Shown: positions 34,204 to 42,616 of the stretch, in pieces
Layout: each line of letters starts with the position of its first letter
How positions within the stretch are numbered: position 1 is the first letter of the stretch
Assembly (NCBI RefSeq): GCF_030286555.1
Contig: NZ_JASVWF010000004.1
Location: forward strand, 434,001 to 498,000
Direction: 5' to 3'
Origin: Actinomycetospora termitidis
GTDB taxonomy: Bacteria > Actinomycetota > Actinomycetes > Mycobacteriales > Pseudonocardiaceae
DNA: 64,000 bases
Translations under genes and position numbers: made by a program
The notes under the pieces: generated by a model
What the model was told of the DNA's origin: nothing
Database searches by the model: none
What the model saw: only the letters and a program-made list of their open reading frames with translations

Positions 34204-35286
34204 TCAGTTGCCCCCACCGGCACCACGTCCGTAACGGCTCATCTCGTGGAAGAACCCGTCGACGACCTGCAGGCCCCCCGTGCGGCCGACCTGGTCGTAG
34301 ACCTCCTTGCCCACGGCGATGTCCAGGATTCCGAGCCCGAACGGCGAGAACACCGTCGTCCGGTCCGGCGTCGCGGTCACGCGCCCGGCCATGACGTCGT
34401 CGAGCGTGCCGTGGACGAAGTCGCGGTTCCCGACCTGCTGCTCGGCCAGGTGCAGCGAGGTGTTCGCGCGCAGGCAGTGGTCGACGTCGTCGACGACGTT
34501 GGTCGCCCCGAGCACGATCTCCGGCGCGAGGTCGCGCAGCGAGACGTGCAGGACCAGCGGGTGGTGGTCGAACCACGCCGGGTCGTGGACGTGCGGCACG
34601 CCCGCGACCGTCGCGAACACGATCAGGTCGCAGGAGCGGATGAGCGACTCCGCGTCGTCGTGGATCACCACGGAGGCGTCGGGGTCGGCCCGCTGCAGGT
34701 AGCCGCGGAACCCCTCGGCGCTCTCCGGGTTCAGGTCGTGCACGCCGATCTCGTCGAACTCCCACCCGGTGGCCGCGAGGTAGGTGTGCAGGTAGCGCGC
34801 GATCAGGCCGACCCCGAAGAAGCCGACGCGGCGGGGCCGCGTCCGCCCGGCGGTGAGCTGGTCCGCGGCCAGCGCGGCCGACGCCGAGGTGCGCACCGCG
34901 TTGATGATCGAGGCCTCGAGGCAGGCGAAGGGATAGCCCGTCTGGTGGTCGTTGAGGATCAGCACCGCCGAGGCCCGCGGCATCCCCGCGGCCACGTTGT
35001 CCGGGAAGCTGGACACCCACTTGATCCCGTCGACCCCGACGCCCCCGCCGACCGAGGCCGGCAGCGCGATGATCCGGGAGTTCGGCTTGTCGGGGAAGCG
35101 CAGGAAGTACGACGGCGGGTTGCCGGTCTCGCCCGCCCCGTGCATCCGGTAGGTCCGCGCGATCACGTCGACGATCTCGCGCTCGCGGCCCTCCAGGGCC
35201 GCGGCGACCTGGGCGCCGGGGATGACGGCGAACGTCGGCGCGCCGGTCGAGGAGGGGACCGCGTCGAGGTCGGCGGCTGTGGACAT
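34204..35286 (-). CDS. sbnB: SbnB-like N-[(2S)-2-amino-2-carboxyethyl]-L-glutamate dehydrogenase
   Basis: 360 aa of the ornithine cyclodeaminase/mu-crystallin fold. Markers are KWVSSFPDN, ASAVLILNDHQTGYPFACLEASIINAVRTSASAALAADQL, Rossmann VGFFGVGLIARYL, and DVDHCLRANTSLHLA. SbnB oxidatively releases L-2,3-diaminopropionate and 2-oxoglutarate from the SbnA product with NAD+. ATG at 35286; 20 bp behind the NRPS gene and 86 bp ahead of sbnA. Together the pair provides the amino acid for the NRPS upstream. Confidence 0.9.
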   Translation of the reverse strand: MSTAADLDAVPSSTGAPTFAVIPGAQVAAALEGREREIVDVIARTYRMHGAGETGNPPSYFLRFPDKPNSRIIALPASVGGGVGVDGIKWVSSFPDNVAAGMPRASAVLILNDHQTGYPFACLEASIINAVRTSASAALAADQLTAGRTRPRRVGFFGVGLIARYLHTYLAATGWEFDEIGVHDLNPESAEGFRGYLQRADPDASVVIHDDAESLIRSCDLIVFATVAGVPHVHDPAWFDHHPLVLHVSLRDLAPEIVLGATNVVDDVDHCLRANTSLHLAEQQVGNRDFVHGTLDDVMAGRVTATPDRTTVFSPFGLGILDIAVGKEVYDQVGRTGGLQVVDGFFHEMSRYGRGAGGGN

Positions 35287-35306
35287 GGTGGGCGTCTCCT
35301 GGGCGG

Positions 35307-37853
35307 TCACGGGGCGGCGGTGGGGTCGGGGTCGGACGCGGCGGCCCGCTCGTCGAGCAGGGCCGCGAGGTCGGCGAGGACGGGGTGCGCGGCGATCTCC
35401 TGGAGCGTGACCGCCTTCTTCAGCCGCACCGCCATCTTGACCGCGAGCAGCGACGAGCCGCCGCGCTCGAAGAAGTGGGTGTCCGGGGTGAGGGCGTCCT
35501 CGTCGACCCCGAGCAGCGGCGCCCACACCCCGGCCAGCCGGCGCTCGGTCGACGTCAGCGGGGCGCCGCCGCCGGACCCGGCGGGGCCGGTCGGCTCGTC
35601 GAGCTCGAGCGCCAGGGCGGTCAGCGTCTTCCGGTCGATCTTGCCGTTCGCCGTGACCGGCAGGACGTCGCGGTGGTGGAGGACGGGCGGGACCATGTAG
35701 TGCGGGAGGGACGCGGCCAGCAGCCCGCGGAGCTCGTCGTCGGCGATCGGCGCGGGCGCGCCGTAGAAGCCGACCAGCTGCTTGCCCCGTCCCGGCCGCT
35801 CGCTGACCACGACGGCGGCGTCGCGCACGCCGGGGCCGCGGAGCATGGTGTTCTCGATCTCGCCGATCTCGATGCGGAAGCCGGAGATCTTCACCTGGTG
35901 GTCGCGGCGGCCGAGGAAGTCCAGCTTCCCGTCGGGCAGCCAGCGCCCGTGGTCGCCGCTGCGGTAGAGCCGCTCCCCCGGGCGCAGCGGGTCGGGGACG
36001 AACGCGGCGCGGGTGCGCTCGGGGTCGTTGACGTAGCCGCGCCCCACGCAGACCCCGGAGAACACGATCTCGCCCGGCGCGCCGAGCGGTACCGGCGCCA
36101 GTTCCGGGTCGACGACGTAGACCCGGACGTTGCGCACGGCCGGTCCGAGCGGGATCCGCTCGTGGTCCGGGACCGCGAACAGGATCTCGTGGTTGGTGTC
36201 GTCGCTGGTCTCGGTGAGCCCGTAGGCGTTGACCAGCGGGACGTCGGGCCGCACCGCGAACCAGCGCACGACCAGTTCCTTCTTCACCGCCTCGCCGGTC
36301 ACGGCCACGCGGCGCAGGTCGGGCAGGGCCACCGGCGTCTGCTCGAGGTAGGACACGACGACGTCGAGGTAGGACGGCACGAGCTGCGCGACGCTCACCC
36401 GGCGGCGCGCGAGCAGGTCGACGAAGCGCGGGACGTCGAGCACCACCTCCTGCTCGACCAGCACCGTCGTCGCCCCGACCAGCCAGCCCGCGACGAGCTG
36501 CCACAGCGAGATGTCGAAGCACTGCGGCGCGGTCTGGGCGACGACGGAGTGCTCGTCGATCCCCATGTCCTCGATCTTCGCGAGCAGGTGGTTGAGCATC
36601 CCGGCCTGCTCGCACATGGCGCCCTTCGGCTCGCCGGTGGAGCCCGAGGTGAAGTACAGGTAGGCCAGGCGCTCCGGGCCGACCTCGACCCGCGGGTCGA
36701 CCCCCGCGTGGTCCTCGGCCCAGGCGTCGGCGACCAGCAGCCGGGTCGGCGCCGCCGTGCCGAGCCCGGCGAGGGCCTCGTCGAGGGTCGTCGCCGCGCC
36801 GGGCTCGGTGAGCACGAAGCGGGCACCCGCCCGGGTGAGCACGGTGGCGATGCGGTCGGCCGGGAAGTGCGGCTCGAGCGGCAGGTAGGCCCCGCCGGAC
36901 TTGAGGATGCCCAGGACGCAGGAGGCCCAGCCGAGGGTGCGCTCGGCGACGACGGCGACGACGTCCTCGGCCCCGAGCCCCCGGGCGAGCAGGGCACGGG
37001 CGATCGCGTCGGAGCGCTCGTCGAGGTCGCGGTAGGTCCAGGCCTCCTCCCCGCGGACGACGGCGACGTCGTCCGGGTGGGTGGCGGCGCGGTCGCGGAC
37101 GAGGTCGTGCGGTCGGCGGTCCGGCAGCTCGCGGGCGGGGCCGGCGAGGCCGTCGACCTGGAACGCGAGCTCCTCGGGCCCGAGCAGGCACCCCCGTGAC
37201 GGGGCCGCGGCCGGGTCCGCGGTCAGCTGCCGCAGCGCGGTCAGGTGGTACCCGGCGATCCGGGCGGCGGCGCCCTCGTCGAGCACGTCGGTGCGGTGGT
37301 CGACCCGCAGGACGGTGCCGGTCCAGACCACCCGCAGGACGGTCGCCGCGTCGTCGACCGGGTCCGGGCCGGGGTCCTCGGTGCCGGTCGTGTTCAGCAC
37401 CGTCGGCGGCCACAGGCCGGCGGCCGGATCGGACCGCAGGTCGGCGAGGGCGCGGTCGGTCGCCTCGGGGTCGGGCGCGGCGGCCGCCCGGACCAGCGCG
37501 GCGTGGGCGGCCGCGACGAGCGCAGAGCCGGTGTCCACCCCGGTGTCGACGCGGCACGGGCGCGGCTCGTGGCCCGGGCCGGCGGCGAGGGCCGTGAGGG
37601 TCTCCGCCTCGCCGGTGAGCGCCGCGAGGACGCGGGCGTGGGCGGCGAGGACGACGGCGCCGACCCCGACGCCGTGGTCGTGGGCGACCCGCCGCACCAC
37701 GGCGGCGAGGTCGGCGGGCACCGGCTCGACGTGGCTGCCGCTGCCCGCCGCGGCGGACCCTCCGGCCCACCGCGCCAGGGCGGTCGCGCCGCTCGCGAGC
37801 ACGGCGCGCCAGTCGACCTGCGGGGTGGGGTCGGTCTCCTGAACGGTGGTCAT
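35307..37853 (-). CDS. Stand-alone adenylation-carrier NRPS, probably diaminopropionate-activating
   Basis: 848 aa. Residues 1 to about 215 look like the C-terminal half of a condensation domain without an HHxxxDG motif. About 225-750 is a full adenylation domain: A3 YFTSGSTGEPKG, A4 FDISLW, A5 NAYGLTE, A7 YRSGDHGRW, A8 GRRDHQVKISGFRIEIGEIE, A10 NGKIDRK with Lys738. A carrier domain ends the protein, pantetheine Ser801 in GGSSLL. Manual reading of the specificity pocket gives D-I-W-Q-A-T-A-D-D-K, close to remembered codes for 2,4-diaminobutyrate. ATGA overlap with the 1588-aa protein gene and sbnB next suggest it loads Dap for that protein. Confidence 0.88.
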   Translation of the reverse strand: MTTVQETDPTPQVDWRAVLASGATALARWAGGSAAAGSGSHVEPVPADLAAVVRRVAHDHGVGVGAVVLAAHARVLAALTGEAETLTALAAGPGHEPRPCRVDTGVDTGSALVAAAHAALVRAAAAPDPEATDRALADLRSDPAAGLWPPTVLNTTGTEDPGPDPVDDAATVLRVVWTGTVLRVDHRTDVLDEGAAARIAGYHLTALRQLTADPAAAPSRGCLLGPEELAFQVDGLAGPARELPDRRPHDLVRDRAATHPDDVAVVRGEEAWTYRDLDERSDAIARALLARGLGAEDVVAVVAERTLGWASCVLGILKSGGAYLPLEPHFPADRIATVLTRAGARFVLTEPGAATTLDEALAGLGTAAPTRLLVADAWAEDHAGVDPRVEVGPERLAYLYFTSGSTGEPKGAMCEQAGMLNHLLAKIEDMGIDEHSVVAQTAPQCFDISLWQLVAGWLVGATTVLVEQEVVLDVPRFVDLLARRRVSVAQLVPSYLDVVVSYLEQTPVALPDLRRVAVTGEAVKKELVVRWFAVRPDVPLVNAYGLTETSDDTNHEILFAVPDHERIPLGPAVRNVRVYVVDPELAPVPLGAPGEIVFSGVCVGRGYVNDPERTRAAFVPDPLRPGERLYRSGDHGRWLPDGKLDFLGRRDHQVKISGFRIEIGEIENTMLRGPGVRDAAVVVSERPGRGKQLVGFYGAPAPIADDELRGLLAASLPHYMVPPVLHHRDVLPVTANGKIDRKTLTALALELDEPTGPAGSGGGAPLTSTERRLAGVWAPLLGVDEDALTPDTHFFERGGSSLLAVKMAVRLKKAVTLQEIAAHPVLADLAALLDERAAASDPDPTAAP

Positions 37854-40800
37854 CGCTGCCGTCGGTCCTCTCGGGGTCGTGCTCCGGCGGCGTCGACGAG
37901 TCCGCGACCCGCGCCGGAGGGGATGGGCCCGCGGGGACCGTCGAGAGCCGGGCGGCTCGGCGCGACGGGGCCGGGGACGGGGTGTTGCGGGGCCGGGCCG
38001 GGGTGCTGGGGGGCGGGTGCGGCCTCCGCGCGGCGGGCGGGGGTCCGGCGGGTGGCCCGGGCGGGGTTCCCGCTCCAGTGCTCCCCCGCCGGCACCTCCT
38101 CGCCCTTCATGAGGAAGGTGTCCGGGCCGAGGATCGCGTCGTCGCCGATGACCGTGCCGTAGTGCACGAACGAGCCGACCCCGAGCGTCACGCGGGCACC
38201 GACGACCACGTGGTCGGACTTGAACCCGCCGTCCTCCTGCGAGTGGCACTGGATCACCGTGCCCTCGCCGAGGGTGGCGTCGTCCCCGATGGTCGTGAAC
38301 GACTTCTCGGTGAGGTTGGCGCCGTCGTCGAACACCCGGGCACCCACGTGGACGCCGAGGAGGCGCCAGATCCACGGCTTGAACGGGGTGCCGTTGGCGA
38401 TCTGCACCCAGTCCGGGGCGGGGACCTTCCAGTAGCGCTCGTGCCGCGAGAACGTCCGGTCGTAGATCGAGCACCCCTGGGGGGCGCGGGCCATCAGCGG
38501 CCGCACGCACCGCTCGACGAGTGCCCACCACAGGGCCAGGAGGACGAGGCCGACCACCTCGACGACGACGACCTCCGCCGCGCCCGCCGCGATCGGCAGC
38601 GACCCGACCGCCGCGACGGAGACCAGGAGCAGGAACGTGTAGAGCCACCGCACGAGCACGTGCAGCGCCATCGAGACGGCGTTGTGCCGGTTCTTGCGCC
38701 GCAGCAGGACGGCGAGCTCGGCGGGGTCGGTCACGTCCAGCTCGCTGTCGCGCGCGACCGTCCGCGGGATCTCGAAGCTGGGCGACCCGAGGAGCCCGAC
38801 CCCCTGGCGGATCGGCCCGTGCTGCGGGACCTGGACCTTCGTCGCGAGCAGGCAGTCGTCCCCGGTGCGGCCCTGCGGCGGGTACGCGATGCGGTTGCCC
38901 AGGAAGTTGTTCGCCCCGATCCGGGTCGCGGAGACGCGGAAGGACGTGGCGGAGTACTCCGCGTTCATCACCGACAGTCCGTCCGCCACGACGGTGCCCG
39001 GGCCGACCACCGTCAGGAACGGGTTCTCGTGCTTGACGGCCATCCCGAAGTTCGACCCGGTCTGGCTGATGGGTCGCAGCTGGTACCCGATCGCGGCGAG
39101 GTAGTGGGCGATCGCGGAGGCGTCGCCGAAGAGCTCCACGAACGGCTTGACGTTGGTCAGGGTGCCGATGGCGCGGTGCAGCCAGTAGCGCACGCCGTAG
39201 AGCGGGTGGACCGTGTCCGGGCGCAGCCCGAGGGCGAGCAGGCGCGGCACCGTCGCGACGAACGCGAGGCCCAGCACGATCGCGCCGACGTACAGCACCC
39301 CGGAGAGCACGAACGTCCGGAGGTAGAACGACGGGTCGGCGAGGGCGCCGGCGGGCGGCTCGAACAGGGCCGCGAAGTGCGGCACCCACGCGCGCAGGAC
39401 GGCGAACGCCAGGAGGCCCGCCGGGAGCACCAGCCCGAGCGCGATCACCAGGGAGACGAGCGAGTACAGCGTCCGTCGGGGCGCGGCCGTGGCCGCCGGC
39501 GGCACCGGCGGCATCGCGGCGTCGGCCCGGCGCGCGGGCGAGCCGTGCCAGTTCTCCCCCGCCGGGACGGACTGGCCGGCGTGCAGCGACGAGCTGTGCG
39601 CGAGCGACGCCCCGTCGCCCATCGCGGTGCGGACGTCGAGGACGGTCGACTCCCCGACGACGACGTTCGCGCCGAGGCTGACGCCGCCGATCTCGACCCG
39701 CCCGTCGTGGGCCCGGTAGCAGGCGACGACGGCGTCCTTGCGGATCAGCGCTCCGTCGCCGGCGCTGAACAGGTCGGTGCAGGCGGGGATCTGCGGGGTC
39801 AGGAACACGACCCCCCTGCCGATCCGCGCCCCGAGCGCCCGCAGGTACAGGGTCTGCAGCGGGGTGCCGGCGAACAGCTGCACCGGGCTCGTCCGCACCA
39901 GGGTCTTGACCACCCAGAAGCGCAGGTAGGCCGGGCTCCACACCGCCACCGAGCCCGGCTTCCAGCGTCCGACGAGCACCCACTTGGCCACGATCGGCAG
40001 GGCGACGAGGCCGGCCAGGCCGACCGCGGAGGCGAGGACGGCCCGCCCGTAGGTCGCGAGGACCCCGACGCCGGGGGTGGTCACCCAGGTCGCGGCCCAC
40101 GTCAGGAAGACCGCGGCGAGGTAGCTGTAGGCGAGGAAGCAGAGCAGCTGGGCCGCGCCGCACAGGACGAAGGCGGGGGTGCTCGCGCGGGGCCGGGACG
40201 GGTCGGCGCCCCCGGTGTCGGTGCCCGTGTCCGCCTCGCCCGGGTCGGCCTCCTCGGCCGCGGAGGCACCCGTCGCGCCGAGGGAGGCGGCGAGGGCCAC
40301 GAGGGTCGGGTTCCGGTAGATGTCGGGCATGCCCACCGAGGGCAGGTCCGGGTGCTTGCGGAGCCGGGCACAGAAGCGCGCCATCAGCAGCGAGTCCGCC
40401 CCGAGGTCGCGGAAGAAGTCCGCGTCGGCGGGGACGTCGGAGCGTCCCAGGACCTCGGCCAGGACCGCGGCGAGCCCGTCGCGCACGCGGGCCGCCCCGG
40501 CGACGTCGGGGGCCTTCGGGGCCGGGGCGAGCGCGTCCGCGAGCCCGGCGAGGGTGGTGTGCTGGTAGATGTCCTGCATCGCCGCCGACGGCAGGTCCGG
40601 GTCCTTCCGGACCCGGGCGCAGAAGCGCGCCATCAGCAGGCTGTCCGCGCCGAGGTCGGCGAAGAAGTCGGCGTCGGGCGGCACGTCGTCCCGCCCGAGG
40701 ACCTCCGCCAGCACGGCGGCGAGCCCCGCGCGGACGTCGGCGGTGCCGGCCGCGACCGGTGCCGGCACGGCCGGGACCGGCGCGGACGGACGCCCGACCG

Positions 40801-42616
40801 GGGCGGGGGTCCGGGACGGCACCGGGGTCGGCGTGGGGGCCGGGGTCGGCGGCCCGACGGGGCGGGGCGGACCGGGAGGCTGCGCCGGCAGCGGCTGGGA
40901 GGGACGACGGCCGCCGTCGGGCCGGGGGCGGACCGGCGGGACCGGCGGGACCGGCGGGACGGGCGGCGGGAAGGTCCGGGGCGCGCGGCGGTCGCGGGTC
41001 GGTGGTGTGGTCGGTGGTGCGGCGGGGCGCCCGCGGGCCGGGGTCGGCGGCATCGCCACGGTGGACGCGTCGGTCGCCTGCGTGGTGTCCGGGTCCGCCG
41101 TGGCCGGTCCGCGCTGCGCCACGGTCGGGGCGTCGAGGCGGTCCTCCGCGCGGTGCGCCGCCGGTTTCGCGGCGGGCGGCCGCTCCGGTTCCGGGGGCAG
41201 CGGGAGGACCGCCGTGCGCCCCGGGATCCCCGTCCGCCGCGCCAGCTGGGGCGCGCTCGCGTGCACCGGGCGCACCCGCAGCCCGCGGCCGCCGGCCCCG
41301 TCGACCCGGCCGACCCACTCCACCTCGCGGTCGGCGGTGAGCCGCCCGAGGTCCCCGGTGCGGAACGTCCGCCGCGCGGGCTGGCCCGGGATCGGGACGA
41401 ACGCCTCGTCGGTGAGGTCGGTGCGCCCGACGTAGCCGCCGGCGACCCCGGGGCCGGTGATCCCGATCTCGCCGACCTTCCCGGGCGGCAGCGCGCGGCG
41501 CGGGTCGGCGGGGTCGAGCAGGACGACGTCGTGCCCGGGCAGCGGCCGCCCGAGGGTGGGGCCGCGTCCGGGCGAGAGCTCGGTCCACAGCGACACGACG
41601 CCCGCCTCCGGGGCACCGTGCAGCCCGAGCAGCCGCCGGTTCGGCGCCTGCCACCGGGCGACGGTCTCCGCCGGCCGGTCGGGGCCGAGGAGCACCAGCA
41701 GCCGCAGGTCGGGAAGGTCGCCGTCGATCCCGGCCAGGGTCGCGGGCTCGGCGAGCAGGACCGTGGTCCGCGTGGTCCGCAGGAAGGTGCCGAGGGCGGC
41801 GCCGGCGAGGTTCTCGCCCGGGGCGGGCGTGACCACGGTGGCACCCCGCGACCAGGGGACCCAGGTCTCGAGGAGCGCGCGGTCCGACCCGGCGAGCGGG
41901 TCGTGGAACACGCGGTCGGTGGTGGTCACGCCGAGCAGGTCGGAGAGCACACCGACCAGGTGGGTCGCGGCGGCGTGGTCGACGGCCGGCGCCCGCAACG
42001 CCGGCGCCCGGTCCGCGGACCGGCCGCCGTCCGTCCCCTCGGCGTGCACGGTGACGTACGCCGGTGTGTCGCCGACCTCCCCGCGCTCCGTCGCGGTCAG
42101 GCGGTGGGTGGCCTCGGCGTCCACGTGGGTGGTGACGCGGTCGAGGTAGACCGCGTCGACGTCGGTGGCGCGGAGCCGCGCGGACTGGTCGGCGGTGGTG
42201 AGGACGATGCCGGCGCCCGAGGCGTGCACGACCGCCGCCAGGGCCGCGTCGGGCAGGCCGTGGTCGAGCGGCACCCAGGCCGCCCCGATCTTCGCGACCG
42301 CGAGCTGCGCCGCGAGGGCGTCCGCGGGGCGCTCGAGCAGCACCGCGACCCGGTCCCCGGCGCCGAAGCGGCGGCGGAGGAGGTAGCGGGCCAGGCGCGT
42401 GGCCGCCGTGTCGAGGTCGACGTAGGACAGCGACCCGACCGTCGACCCCCCGATCTCCACCGCGACGTGGTGGGCTCGTCCGACCCGGCGGAACGCGTCG
42501 CACCGGCGCTCCACGAGCCGGTCGAGGCGACCGTCGTGGGTGTCGGTCGGCAGCGTGTCCTGGGTCGGGCCCAGCAGGATCGTCCGGGTGCGGTCGACGG
42601 CCTCCGAGACCCCCAT
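37850..42616 (-). CDS. Pls/PosA-like membrane synthetase: degenerate A domain, tandem carriers, six TM and beta-helix domains
   Basis: 1588 aa. Residues 1 to about 450 keep the adenylation fold (YVDLDTAATRLARYLL, FRTGDLGRL) but lack the A3 P-loop (YVTVHAEGTDGGRS instead) and the A10 lysine, so probably do not activate substrate. A 170-residue Pro-rich linker leads to two near-identical carriers (Ser659 and Ser742 in LGADSLLMARF). Six membrane helices (about 815-880, 1050-1130, 1317-1368) alternate with three hexapeptide beta-helix units, the arrangement of poly-lysine synthetase Pls. I infer a split peptide-bond-forming, membrane-embedded polymerase fed by the adjacent adenylation-carrier protein. 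TGATG overlap with the kinase gene, ATGA with the NRPS. Confidence 0.85.
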   Translation of the reverse strand: MGVSEAVDRTRTILLGPTQDTLPTDTHDGRLDRLVERRCDAFRRVGRAHHVAVEIGGSTVGSLSYVDLDTAATRLARYLLRRRFGAGDRVAVLLERPADALAAQLAVAKIGAAWVPLDHGLPDAALAAVVHASGAGIVLTTADQSARLRATDVDAVYLDRVTTHVDAEATHRLTATERGEVGDTPAYVTVHAEGTDGGRSADRAPALRAPAVDHAAATHLVGVLSDLLGVTTTDRVFHDPLAGSDRALLETWVPWSRGATVVTPAPGENLAGAALGTFLRTTRTTVLLAEPATLAGIDGDLPDLRLLVLLGPDRPAETVARWQAPNRRLLGLHGAPEAGVVSLWTELSPGRGPTLGRPLPGHDVVLLDPADPRRALPPGKVGEIGITGPGVAGGYVGRTDLTDEAFVPIPGQPARRTFRTGDLGRLTADREVEWVGRVDGAGGRGLRVRPVHASAPQLARRTGIPGRTAVLPLPPEPERPPAAKPAAHRAEDRLDAPTVAQRGPATADPDTTQATDASTVAMPPTPARGRPAAPPTTPPTRDRRAPRTFPPPVPPVPPVPPVRPRPDGGRRPSQPLPAQPPGPPRPVGPPTPAPTPTPVPSRTPAPVGRPSAPVPAVPAPVAAGTADVRAGLAAVLAEVLGRDDVPPDADFFADLGADSLLMARFCARVRKDPDLPSAAMQDIYQHTTLAGLADALAPAPKAPDVAGAARVRDGLAAVLAEVLGRSDVPADADFFRDLGADSLLMARFCARLRKHPDLPSVGMPDIYRNPTLVALAASLGATGASAAEEADPGEADTGTDTGGADPSRPRASTPAFVLCGAAQLLCFLAYSYLAAVFLTWAATWVTTPGVGVLATYGRAVLASAVGLAGLVALPIVAKWVLVGRWKPGSVAVWSPAYLRFWVVKTLVRTSPVQLFAGTPLQTLYLRALGARIGRGVVFLTPQIPACTDLFSAGDGALIRKDAVVACYRAHDGRVEIGGVSLGANVVVGESTVLDVRTAMGDGASLAHSSSLHAGQSVPAGENWHGSPARRADAAMPPVPPAATAAPRRTLYSLVSLVIALGLVLPAGLLAFAVLRAWVPHFAALFEPPAGALADPSFYLRTFVLSGVLYVGAIVLGLAFVATVPRLLALGLRPDTVHPLYGVRYWLHRAIGTLTNVKPFVELFGDASAIAHYLAAIGYQLRPISQTGSNFGMAVKHENPFLTVVGPGTVVADGLSVMNAEYSATSFRVSATRIGANNFLGNRIAYPPQGRTGDDCLLATKVQVPQHGPIRQGVGLLGSPSFEIPRTVARDSELDVTDPAELAVLLRRKNRHNAVSMALHVLVRWLYTFLLLVSVAAVGSLPIAAGAAEVVVVEVVGLVLLALWWALVERCVRPLMARAPQGCSIYDRTFSRHERYWKVPAPDWVQIANGTPFKPWIWRLLGVHVGARVFDDGANLTEKSFTTIGDDATLGEGTVIQCHSQEDGGFKSDHVVVGARVTLGVGSFVHYGTVIGDDAILGPDTFLMKGEEVPAGEHWSGNPARATRRTPARRAEAAPAPQHPGPAPQHPVPGPVAPSRPALDGPRGPIPSGAGRGLVDAAGARPREDRRQR
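40277..40741 (-). repeat. In-gene tandem duplication of the carrier-domain coding segment
   Basis: Carrier 1 is coded at about 40526-40741 and carrier 2 at about 40277-40492, a shift of 249 bp (83 codons). Both read VRxGLAAVLAEVLGR then DFFxDLGADSLLMARFCA and share near-identical DNA, indicating a recent duplication or ongoing gene conversion. Both keep the pantetheine serine, so both should be loadable. Confidence 0.75.
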
